A DNA stretch of 64,000 bases from Apostichopus japonicus (taxonomy: Eukaryota > Echinodermata > Holothuroidea > Aspidochirotida > Stichopodidae). The number at the start of each line of letters is the position of its first letter. Within the stretch, counting starts at the first letter, position 1. The notes beneath the pieces were generated by a model. That model was given only the letters and a program-made list of their open reading frames with translations. It made no database searches and was not told where the DNA came from. Below, in pieces: positions 36,202 through 47,500 of the stretch. Both the position numbers and the translations under genes were made by a program. The stretch is taken from positions 25,867,168-25,931,167 of the forward strand of contig NC_092569.1 of the NCBI RefSeq assembly GCF_037975245.1, written 5' to 3'.

Positions 36202-36668
36202 CTTCTTCAGCCGTTGTCGATCCACTGCTGGATGAAGGCCTCAGCATGATATCTCCAACTCTCTCTCTCCCTTGCATGTGTGTACCAATTGGTTTCATTC
36301 CAGAATTTCTGTATTTCATCTCTCCATCTCTTTCTTTGCCTGCCTCTGTTCCTTTTCCCGTCAAGCGGTGTCCATACAGTGGTTAGCGTGCTCCATCTTC
36401 CATCTCCCCTTCTAGTGACATGGCCGGCCCATGTCCATTTACGATGTTTGATTACTTCCATTATATCCTGTACCTTTGTCTGTTCCCTTATCCACTGATT
36501 GGTTTTGTGATTTTTGAATGTTATGTTAAGCATACTCCTCTCCATGTTATGTTGTGCGGCTGCTAACTTTCTTTCCATTTTAATTGTTAGTGTCCATATT
36601 TCTGATCCATATGTCATTGATGGGAGAATGCATTGGTCATACTTTCCTCTTTAAGCATAATGGTAGAT
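36202..36668 (-). mobile_element. 5'-truncated non-LTR retrotransposon with 12-bp target-site duplication
   Basis: The minus-strand frame (36617-36207) encodes MTYGSEIWTLTIKMERKLAA, RSMLNITFKNHKTNQWIR, KWTWAGHVTRRGDGRW and GRQRKRWRDEI, ending FIQQWIDNG. This is the well-known C-terminal end of a LINE reverse-transcriptase polyprotein (WAGHV..R.D.RW and GRP..RW.D). TGCAGACTACTT is repeated exactly at 36190-36201 and 36669-36680. The 3' end is a short AAG-rich tail directly after the stop. The open frame is intact over 136 codons, so the insertion is fairly young although truncated. Confidence 0.85.
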
Positions 36669-36680
36669 TGCAGACTACTT

Positions 36681-37102
36681 CGGGCAGTATAAAAGTTACA
36701 ACTAAATATATAACACTATTTGCTTGTCAATATTTGAAGGAAAATGTAGAAATCCAGATGCGAAGAATAATCCACAATTTCAATTTTAATGTCATAATCG
36801 ATTATTTGCTTTAGCATTAAAGACCCGAAATAGAGAGATAATTCCGAAAAGAATGTCGAAATTTGAATTATTGTATTGTAACTGTCACTCTCTGTTTAAT
36901 AATGAATATATTCAGAGTCTTATAAGTTTATCAGTATTCTATCAGGAAGGAGACCTAGTTTTGTGGACAATCTAGAGGAGTTATATAAGTCTTGTAACTG
37001 ATTGATATATCCATAATGTAAACACGGTTTTATTATCATGCAAAGACACGTGAAATACGATGTAGCCTATATGCTTACAGGGTATGATTTGTCGACGCTA
37101 AA
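36681..37102. other. Intergenic, nothing recognised
   Basis: AT-rich stretch between the LINE fragment and transposon B, with no open frame or repeat of note. Confidence 0.55.
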
Positions 37103-38160
37103 CAGGCGCGTATCCAGGATTTCCTAACCCGGGGGCGCGAATTACTATCTAAGCGGAGCGCCACCATCGGTTGGCGCGGAGCGTACAAGAAACTTTTTGG
37201 TTTTGATACCCCCCAGATCACCGGAAATGGCACTTCTCGGGCTTGAAAATGAGCAACCAGATGTACACTTTTGCCTGAGAACCAAGTATTTCCCAAAAGT
37301 TTTTTTTTTCCATCCATAACCTTTTTGAAGATTGTCACCAGTCACACATCATGTTCGACCTCATTGCATGTCCTATGGATCATTGCTTTTGTAGGTGATT
37401 CTACGTCACGGCCCACAATATCCGAAAGCCCCACTTTTCAAGGTTTTAAGCCCATTATTTGTTGAGAATTTGAAAATTCCCATTTCTCGTGAATAAAATC
37501 ACTTAAAAACATACCCATAATGTTGCAGAAAATTCAATCTATGGATAACCAATATAGAAAAACCTCCTTGAACCCCTAACAGACAGGTCAAAATTGCACG
37601 AGTAGAGGAAAGTATGATGAATAATGTTGGTGAGGAAATTTTCGAAAATTCCGACAGAGTTAATTTATTGGTGTAGAAATATTGCAACCTCTTATAATGG
37701 CTATTGTAAAACTTAATTGAAGGAACAGAAAAATAGGAGTTTTTTGCGATATCAGGTATATCGAAACCGAACACTACACACATAGGCGTAGGTCCCGTAG
37801 GAGGCGGGGGCTGCAGCCCCCCCCCCCCCGCAACCCAATTTTTTTCGGACACCTGAAAGAAAAATAAATAGCAATGAATAGCTTAAAAATGATCTCCGTG
37901 GTAATTAAAATAAAGTTGTAAGCTTGGCCGACATTACTACTGTAAAAGAGAGTTTTGACATAAATGGATCTGTATGGTTTTTCTCCATCTACATAAGATA
38001 TTTGGTTGTTTACATTAGCATTTGGCGGTATACTGTGCAACTTTCACGGACCGTGCGGTACACGATGCCATGCGTTGTAATGACCGATGTTTGCTAATAT
38101 GATATTGGCATCGATATGTTGAACGCGCGCTTCGCGCGCGAAAAATTTTGGCTTTTTTTT

Positions 38161-38650
38161 CGGGCAAGTCATTACAGCCCCCAAATCCAATTGGGCTCCT
38201 ACGCCTTTGACTACACACATAGACAGTTTTTGAGGCTGTTCATCGTGGAAAATGCATTTCAATGCTCACTGATATGATGTTATATCTGCTCTTTGCTTTA
38301 CAAATTCGAACAGGCGTGTAGCGAGTAATTGCCTGTAGGCAAACTATCTAAGCGAAGCGCCACCATGAGTTGGCGCGAAGCGTACAAGAAAAATTTTGGT
38401 TTTTTTTTTCGGGCAAGTCATTACAGCCCCCAAATCCAATTGGGCTCCTACGCCTTTGACTACACACATAGACAGTTTTTGAGGCTGTTCATCGTGGAAA
38501 ATGCATTTCAATGCTCACTGATATGATGTTATATCTGCTCTTTGCTTTACAAATTCGAACGGGCGTGTAGCGAGTAATTGCCTGTAGGCAAACTATCTAA
38601 GCGAAGCGCCACCAGTTGGCGCGAAGCGTACAAGAAAATTTTTGGCCGAA
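38161..38650. repeat. 249-bp tandem duplication inside transposon B
   Basis: The segment beginning CGGGCAAGTCATTACAGCC at 38161 recurs at 38410. Both contain TCCAATTGGGCTCCTACGCC and GCGTGTAGCGAGTAATTGCC and end in the TTGGCGCGAAGCGTACAAG block. The copies are almost identical over their whole length, so the duplication is recent. Confidence 0.9.
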
Positions 38651-39040
38651 AATGCCTCCCAGATCGCTGGAAATGACACTTACCAGGCCTTGTAAGTTGC
38701 ATCTAAGCATTGTCTATTTTGAAATTACTAGCGATGTCATAAAGAAAATTTGCTCGGGGGGGGGGCGGTCGCCCCCTTCCCGAAATGTTCCCCGACGACT
38801 CGGTCGAGTTCAAGACCAGCCACAGTTGGTTCCATATAGCACAATTCTACAATTGTTTAAGGCGTCCATACACACACACGCGTTATGATAGACCATATAT
38901 AGTATTTATATAGATACATTAGTGAGAGAGGAAAAATGGAAACGTCAAAAATGGAGTTGTCGATGTAAGGGGTAGGGTGAGGCGCACACCCCTTCCGTAA
39001 TCCTTGATCTGTCACTGGCTACCCTGTGTATATAATAGGG

Positions 39041-39200
39041 ATCTTTCTCTTCCCGAGGTCTTGGCTATCTTCTACTCCCTCCTTTCTCCTTTTTCCCTCT
39101 TTTTTTGTTTTTCTTTTCCCTTCCTTCCTCTCCTCCTTTTCTTTTTTTCCCCCTCCTTTTCCCTTTTTTCTTCTCTTTTTTTCTCTCCTCTTTTCCTTAC
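39041..39200. repeat. Polypyrimidine tract (C/T-rich)
   Basis: About 160 bases of nearly uninterrupted C and T on the plus strand, close to the right end of transposon B. Long mirror-like pyrimidine tracts can form triplex DNA. The lysine/arginine- or serine/phenylalanine-rich open frames across it are by-products. Confidence 0.8.
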
Positions 39201-39244
39201 CCGGGGGGCGCGCGCCCCCAACGCCCCCCCTGGATACGCACCTG

Positions 39245-41356
39245 CTAAAGTTAAGTTTACACAAGGAACCCAAGTGTTAATAGTTGTAACCACATCACAA
39301 CTGACTCCGGTATTTTCAGTATCGCATTTCAGTGTGAGAACATAAATATTTAATATAGGGATTTGTCTTTGAAATAATAATTACTTCAGTTAAATAGAGC
39401 ATCCAAATGAAACCCATCAAAGCCACAACGATTTCCCAACCCGGTGTTAATCGATCCATTAGCATGTGTGATTGTATCGTTGTATATTAGATAATGGTTT
39501 TATTGTTAGCATAAAAGGACTTGTGATTGATTGTTGAGAATCGCTTTCATCCACAATTGTTAACAGATGAAGTTCGCGGTGTCCTTCCGATGCAACCTCA
39601 TCAGAAACAAAATGAATTCATCTTCGACAACACAAGGTAGGATTAATCCATCTGATCATTAAAGTAACTGTTTAGGATGTTACTTATTAATCATAAACCC
39701 GTTCATTTGTCTGTCTTGAGACATGCCTAGCATGGTAATAATGTATGATTAAATCAATAGAAGGTACTAATTGAACTAACACTATGTAAATAATTGAGAG
39801 AAAAAAATATAAATTAAGAAATGATACGTTCCGTTTGTAAATTTAAGGTCATTTAAAGTCTCAGTCAACTTTTAACACATTGCAATGTTTCTGTACTTAC
39901 AAACTAACAGATGGCCGGATATGTTTTTGTTCTGTTTCTCGCATTTTTTCTCAAAAGAAATCACATTTTGTAAGTTTTCTCATGATTATTTGAACGTTTC
40001 ATGAAAGAAAATGTTTGAAATAAAGCCTCTGGTAAATCCATGTCATTCACGCGTCCACTTCAATCTGTAAAACTTGCAAGTTCTTAGTTATTTTTATGAT
40101 GATGCGCCTTGGTGTAAATCTTGAAAGCCATTCACTGTTCCTTTTCTCCATGGCACATGCGTAAAATGTTTCAAAATCTAATTATAAAAATGGCGACATT
40201 TTCAAGACAATGAAACGATGAAATAACATTAATCGAGTCAAGATTTAGTTGACTAGAAATCTAAAAAGAAAATTGTTTTCATTATTTATTTATTTTTTGC
40301 CTATGTGTTGCTACTTTCTCTCCAAGACAGGATAACTTGAAGACAAACAAAAACACACAAAGGAAAACGGCAGTTGTAATGTGTTCTGAAGTTATTTGGG
40401 TTGAACAAAATTAAACAAAATCAACTCCGACGAAAGCTTTTCTGTTTTCGACTTCTCTTTCTTGTTTTTTTCTTTTTCTTCTTGAATTTGGTAATACTTC
40501 AATGAACTCCTTTACATTATATGAAACATCGTAAGTGGAGAAAGCACATATGCTATTTAATTTTAGAATACTGTAAAGGAAAAGAACAAATTAAATGAAA
40601 AATCCATTTTCGTACTTCAATAACGCTGTAGTGTGTTCTTTCAAATACCTCTCTAGAACTGAAAAAACATGGCTAGTGCTATATGAAGTCTTAAAGGATG
40701 CCTTACAATTGATAAGATCTAATAGAGGGAGCCCTGTACCTTCACGGTGGGGAGAATTACTGTATTTTAACTTAATCGGTCCTTCTTTTTTTTTTTAAAG
40801 AAAAGTCAGCCAAGACAGAGCCTGCTGGAGAAATGTACCAAACAACGTGATTCACTCACAACCGCAATACCGCGGTGTGGTCATGACGGTATTACCACAA
40901 TATATTTTTGTCTGTAGATCATGTTATGTTTGTTCACATAGTAATATGATTTCACAATATAATGTTCGCAATATCCTCACTATTTATATAGCATATATAT
41001 ATATACAGCAATTTCATTTTCCAACATACAAAAGCCTTGGCACTCGTATACGCCTTTTGTGACCATTAACCAACGCACTATGTATACGGTGACATCATTA
41101 CTGTTAGCTGATGATAAAAGATGATACAAGATAAAGTAAAATTTCCGTCTAAACACCCCCACCAGTATTTCACATACGTCACGATTACGTCACTTTCCAA
41201 AAAGACTGAAAAGTGCAATGTCATGTAAAGTAACCGACTGTTCATAATATTCTTGCACATTGTGTTTCTTAATTCATGCCGTATGTTGTCATCCTAAAAA
41301 AAGGTTGTATTGTTATGAAAATTACCCAAAAAAATGCATATTAAATAACATCGTGG
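39245..41356. other. Intergenic, 3' of the ENPP6-like gene
   Basis: AT-rich, with no recognised exon. Small open frames (for example 40595-40798) lack motifs. It holds the 3' UTR of the ENPP6-like gene at its right end; no clear minus-strand AATAAA was found. Confidence 0.45.
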
Positions 41357-41539
41357 TTAGGTTTTAAGCAAAAGGCAGATTGTCAAAACAGCCAAATACA
41401 GAGTCAGCCACGATGACGTAAAGTTGAGGGCACTGTCCTCTTGGTCTTCTTTCAACATGTCAACATATCGCGCCCTCGATCCATTATTGGGGGCTTCTGG
41501 TAAGTTTAGTATGTCACACATCATTCCATAAATGTCAAC
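41357..41539 (-). CDS. ENPP6-like exon 6, GPI signal and stop
   Basis: 183 bases, phase 0. It encodes VDIYGMMCDILNLPEAPNNG (family V..Y..MC..L.L.P.PNNG), then a hydrophilic spacer and a hydrophobic tail ending CLLLKT with TAA (41359-41357). The tail without a cytoplasmic segment indicates GPI attachment, probably at the N/S cluster before it. Confidence 0.88.
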   Translation of the reverse strand, partial: VDIYGMMCDILNLPEAPNNGSRARYVDMLKEDQEDSALNFTSSWLTLYLAVLTICLLLKT

Positions 41540-44500
41540 CTGTCAAAATAGTAAAAAAAAATAATACTCAAACTTTTATCACAGATTTTATAGTTACATG
41601 ACCTAAGGCTTATCTAATGTTGAAGAATAATTTGCTAAAATTTACTGTACATTCAATATTTTGAGGGAACAAAAGAGAAAAAAGGGAAAAAGGTAATATA
41701 AATCTAAGGTTAACGATGGTGGTCTAGTTCGTTTCTCTTTTAGATAACCAAACAATAATTATTATTATCATTATAATGAAAATTAAAAACCTTGAAAGAT
41801 AATAATTAATAAAATATAATCATAAAAATCATCTATATTACCGAACTGATAGGAGATGCTCGGTACCCTTCTTTGAAGAAAGGTCCTTTAGCCATGAAAT
41901 AGGACTTCATAGCCATATGCCTGGTATCATAGCCGTGTTGAGAGCCAAAGATGCGATCCACATCTTGTTGAATATTCAAAGGATCCTTCTCATCTGGGAG
42001 GAGAAGGGACAACGCATCCTGTAGTAATGAAAACACAATGGAAGTGTGCAATATGTGACGTCTCTCTGAAACACAGTTTGTCGATTAGAAATATTCTAAT
42101 GGAAATAAAAACAATGACCATCAATATTTCATAAAGACTTTGAAAGACTAAATGTTTATAATGTCACTAAGCAGCGTTTCTCGTTGAAAATTAACAGGTT
42201 TTTTGTTGTGTGACCATCATATATTCTTGTAATAAATTTCAACGACTTTTAGTGGTGCTAAAATTTATGCTAAAATGTGCTTAAAATTTTGTTTTTAAAA
42301 AGTGCTAACATTTATAGTCACCAAATTTGTTTTTAATTGAAAAATGATAGCTGAAGTATTACGTTTGAACTTGAATATTTATAATTAATATTAACTAATG
42401 TAGCAATATCCTTAATTATCCGAGACAATTTGCAGGTTGATATTTCAATTATTTACTACTGGCAGATGTATTTGTATGAACACCAACAACTGGTGACATG
42501 TATGTGACTTTGATCTATTACAGCTATGGTATACGTGAATGGTATAAATGTTACGGATAACATTAATTGCTTCTTCCAATATTGCATTAATATGGACAAA
42601 TTAAAAATTTGCGCGCACATTGTTTACCATGATCGCTCTGTTTTGTCGTTTAAGCATACACCACATGTTGTAAGATAACATAGTAGCGTACAACCAGAGG
42701 CCGGGGAGTGATGTGGCAGGGAAATATGCCTCCACCTATTACAGAAATTATCCGTGACGAAACGGGGCAGGCAAACAGATTGATAGGCAGAATTACTTCA
42801 TATTTAATACATACGAGGACGGACAATGGGGACACGTGGCTCCCCCTCCCACCCCCCCCCCCAAAAAAAATGTTCTTCCAAATAACACACGCATTAAAAG
42901 TATACATAAAAGTATTAAAATAATGCAACTTATAGCACCAGTTTGCATCTACGCCTCCTTACAGAAACAAACTCTATACTCAGACTTCACTCCCTGAGCC
43001 TAATTTCCCTCACCTATAATTCGACTTTGTAGCAGAGGATATTGTGTCATGAAAAGTTATATCAATACAATGTTAACCTAATTAATCCTATATAGTTAAT
43101 TCCCTCATTTCTTAAAGTGTGGACAAAAATACAGTTTTTCCACCTCATACGTGACTCCTGAGATGACATAGAGATCAAAATAAAACAAAACTGTTAGCAA
43201 ACTGCTTATCCACTATAGAGCCTCTCTTTGTCCCTCTACAGTTCATCTCCTACCTCTCCTCTTGCCCCTGTTGGTTTCTTTCTTCACTTCATCCATTGTC
43301 TACTATCCTCTTACATCTATCTCTTTTGTGTTCAGCCTGCTCATTATTCTGTATTCTGTGTGTGTGTATTTGACCCTTCTGTTACTGTAACTTGTCATTC
43401 AGGCTCTGAAGAAAATCCTGCTAGGATCGAAACTTCAGGCCAACTTACTTCTACACATGACACAGAGATGGATAAGTTTAATGTAACTTACTGTGTAGAT
43501 AAACCACCCTGGCTCCACGAATCCGAGGATTGGTAATATCCGCGGGTGGTTGGCGTAGTGGAGCCTCTCTGGGAATTCTGCCTTCTTGTAGATATTCATT
43601 CCTTCAACTTTGTCCTTTAGAGCGTCATACACCTGTTCAAAATACATTATATAGGTGAATATATATTTGAAATTGTAATGAGTTGGAAAATCTAGAACAG
43701 TGTAAAAACATCCAGCCTCCACCGGGATTCGAAACCAGTGCCTTCCGCTTTATGTACTGACACCCTAACAACTAACTATAGACCATGGACACTTATTGTA
43801 TATCCAGAGGTTGGAACCAGTAAGGGAAGGTCTTCATTTCAGTGCAGGGTTTTGCCACCTGTAACGAACAATGCTAGTACTGTTTTGGTGACATATTTTG
43901 TCTTACTCTAGAGATCAATCATGATGCTAACCAACTCGAAACCATTAGGGAAAGGTCTAAAATAAGCTGCCTCCTGAGTCACTTTGGGACAAGTTTTTTT
44001 ACCATGGCCTCTTTTGCACTTTTCATTTTTCCTTTTTAGTTTATATCATTTAAATGAGAATACAATATTCTCTGTCACATACTTTTCACGCGTCCCTTCC
44101 ATAAGATGCCCTTTGATTAAGCGTTATGTATCCCCATGAGTGACCAATTCCCCCCCCCCCCCACCCACCCCACCTACCCCCATCCTCTCCTTCCAGCATT
44201 TTATACAAGCTGAGGTTGATGCTTCACTGCATAAAATATAAGCTGAATGGTTTGTCGAGGATTTTAACATAGCAGAATATAAAGCAAATTGGCCCACGGG
44301 GGTCGAACCGAACAGCATACCCTATACCAGGTAAGCCGACGTATAGATAGGACGGTAACCTTGCATCATGTACAGGGGCCTAACACAAGGAGACCCGCTG
44401 AGGTCGAAACCTAAGCACATAATGCAACAAAGAAATCTAGCAGATTATAACGAGACGAGGTCACCGTTTACATTGAGAACGAACATCACACATTAAACAG

Positions 44501-47500
44501 GAAACTAACATTTTCCCGTCTAATATTGGTGCCGCATGTGATATAAGGTAGCCTTACAGTACTACCAACCAATTTGCCCCATATTCAGTAGATTTGTTGT
44601 ATGTGATAACATCATTCAAAATCTGCTGATATATTTCGAAAAGCTCTTTTTGTTTCTAAGATATACACATTTGAAGTTTTGATAAATCTGAGAAACTCAT
44701 GCATTCAATATGTGCAAACTTTTACGTGGATTGCTGTGCTCATCAAAATGTCTTATATTAGCCCTTAATAAGTTTCCCTACTAACAAGCCCACATATATC
44801 ATTCGAATAATGTGATGTTCTTTTTTTCAAAGAAGACAAAATATTTTTAAAAATCACTTTAGGCCACAAACCCATGTGTTGAATTGTGTTCAGTGGCTTT
44901 GAAACCACGGTTGCAAAAACGGAATGAATAACATAACATCAAATGAGGCAGTCACTCCCATTACATCATCAATGTGCATAATGAGCTAATGACTATGCAT
45001 CAATAAAAATAGATTTAAGAAAGGACTTGTAAAATGGTCAACTTTTGATGGGAGTTGCAGCTACTTAAATCATTTCTAATATGCATTAGAATGATTAGGA
45101 CACTGTTGTATAAAGGTGTCCTTAGACCTATACTAGGCCGAACTATAGCATCGATCCGGGGCGGTGGGGGGTGGTATTAGCAGGGTAGACTAATTACTAG
45201 ATCAAACATAACAAAAGTCAGCATATGATACTTTACCTTATCCATTTTTCCTTCTTTTGGAAGGAGCTGAAAGGTTGGTCCATAGTTTGCCATGTGGAAG
45301 TCCAGATCGGTTTCATTGATATAGTCGTATAACCGGATTTGTTTGCCCCGTCGGAAGTTGATGTGACCATGATCGCTGACCATTATTACATTGAGAATAT
45401 CGGTTAAACCGTTTTCTTCTATTAAGTCGAATAACTTTTGAACATTGGAATCAATGATATCCAAAGAAGCCTTAACAGCAGGAGAATCGGTACCGAAAGT
45501 ATGCGATATTGTGTCCGGTTTATCGGCATAAAGAAGAACGAGATCAAAATCATCTTCGATTAACCATTCCATCGCCAAATCGATCCGATCAGAGAGAGGC
45601 ATGTTCCGCCACCACCAAGAGTCACTCGGTATGATCTTGTCCGGCACGATACCCTTGACCTCTTTCATACCGCCAGGGTACATGATGTTCCCGACAGACA
45701 AACCGTTAAGCTTAGCTGTTACCCATATCGGTTCGGCACCGGTATCCCACCATTCGGAAACATTGAGTGTTGCTGAGTAACTTGTCGTCTTGGCTCCGGT
45801 TTCTGGATCGTAGTAGAGGTTATGGACTACTCCGTGACATTCCGGATGCAGACCTTTTGAAATAGCAACATTAATATTCATTATATTTTGTTAAATATTT
45901 GCATATATGGTTTTAACATTTTAAGGGTACATTCAGTATGTTTCAGCGCGGTGGTTAATCTTACATGCTGAATTTTCATAGCAAGTAGCCTTTTTCAGTC
46001 ACGGCGCACTTAAACACACAGTGGACAATGTGTATAAGTCCTCACATGGGCACTATTGTCTAAGCCGGGGACAGGACGTATCAGTTCTCAACATTGGTAT
46101 ACTACCATCCATACAGGGAACAAAAAGTGCACGAACACGCCCGAGGCAATGATTGAACACCAGGGACAAACAGGGGACAGAAAATGTAAGCACCTATTCT
46201 TCAATGTTGTCTTCACCGGAAGGGGGGGGGGGTGCGTGTGTAAGCTTTCAAACGAGTGAACGCTATCCATACTAGGGTAGGAGTATAAATACTCACTATT
46301 GACACTGCTGTACATTATGTGGACATGAAATGTGTAAGTACTCGCCATTGGCGATGATCTGCATACAGAGGACAGAGGTTGTAAGTCCTCACAAGAGGCA
46401 ATGATGTCCAAACTAGGGACACAGAGACTGTGTAATTTACTCAGGTCAGACAAAGGTACAGAGAGTGAATGCATGCACTCACTTTTCGAAATGATGTATA
46501 TACGGGGTACCGCGAGGGGTCAGTACACTTACCTGTAGCGATGGTGTACATGCTGGGTGCAGAAAGTGACACAAATGCTCCATCCATCCATTCTGCTCGC
46601 ACTCCATTCATCTCGACGTTGTGAAAGGCAGGAAGCTCATATCCGAATTGATCATAGCGCAGTCCGTCAATTAGAAAGAGGAGCACCTTAGGCTGTTAGA
46701 AGAAACAAACATAAAACAAAACATTACAATCATGAAAAAAATATAGAATCAACTACATGTAGATAAGATATGCTATTTCATCAGAAAGCCTCATAAGGCA
46801 GTTATGAAGTAATCAATTTTCGGAGGTCCACAAATGACGCGAGTTTACGTATGAATTAGCGTTGCCTTTACCTCCTTATAAAACTTTGTGTGGCTAGGGA
46901 GACGATCATCAGGCTTCCCGCCACCTTCCAACACCCCCCCCCCCCCTCCCCCATCCTCCCGTTCATCCATTCCATTCGGTTTCGATCATAACTGATCAAG
47001 CTGCATGTACAAGCAAGCTCTCATATCAGGGGAAGTGGTTCACATGTTGAAGTTATGGACTGCCGGCCTGGAAGAGGGGTGTAAGAAAAGGGGAGTTGCA
47101 CTTTTTTTTGCAGAAACATTTGTATCAGTAAGGGTGCTTAAATGCAAAAAAAAGGTGCAATCGTTTCTAACTTGCAAAGAACATTTAACTTCACGACATT
47201 TCAGTATACCGGATAGACCTACAAATAGTTTCTTATTTTTAATGAACATGATCAAGCTTTTAAAGATCAATTTTATTTACGCAACAAATATATGATATTC
47301 TAAATCATGCTGGGGATGAGAAGGGGTGGGGTGAACTCCCCTGTGACTTTTCGTTAGCTTTTTATTTTTTATTGTTTAGTATATATTTTTTTAGTATGTG
47401 CCTTCTTTTTGGTCACTCTGTAAACTCTACAAAAATCGAATGATGCATTCATTATGTCTCCCAATTTATTATTTGCAAAACAAAATGAAAAGATTGTTAA

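Larger units (their letters stand above)
37103..39244. mobile_element. Transposon B: same family as transposon A
   Basis: The left end CAGGCGCGTATCCAGG and the right end CCTGGATACGCACCTG (reverse complement CAGGTGCGTATCCAGG) are inverted repeats with one mismatch. CTAAA flanks both ends (37098-37102 and 39245-39249) as a 5-bp duplication, as in transposon A. The AGCGCCACCAT..TTGGCGCGAAGCGTACAAG block occurs three times inside (about 37154-37190, 38354-38390, 38604-38636). It also contains a 249-bp tandem duplication and a ~150-base pyrimidine-rich tract. There is no transposase. Confidence 0.8.

Noticed and set aside
39019-39293. Lys/Arg-rich and Ser/Phe-rich open frames on both strands
   Set aside because: By-products of the polypyrimidine tract inside transposon B.
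29146-43792. Functional tRNA genes
   Set aside because: A- and B-box-like sequences occur at 29146-29240 and 43708-43792, but the acceptor and anticodon stems do not pair, so they are SINE relics.
45854-45881. ATG at 45881 as the start of the ENPP6-like protein
   Set aside because: The upstream exons encode the metal-binding Asp and nucleophile, and splicing at 45853 restores the conserved (T)GLHPE motif. The ATG is intronic.
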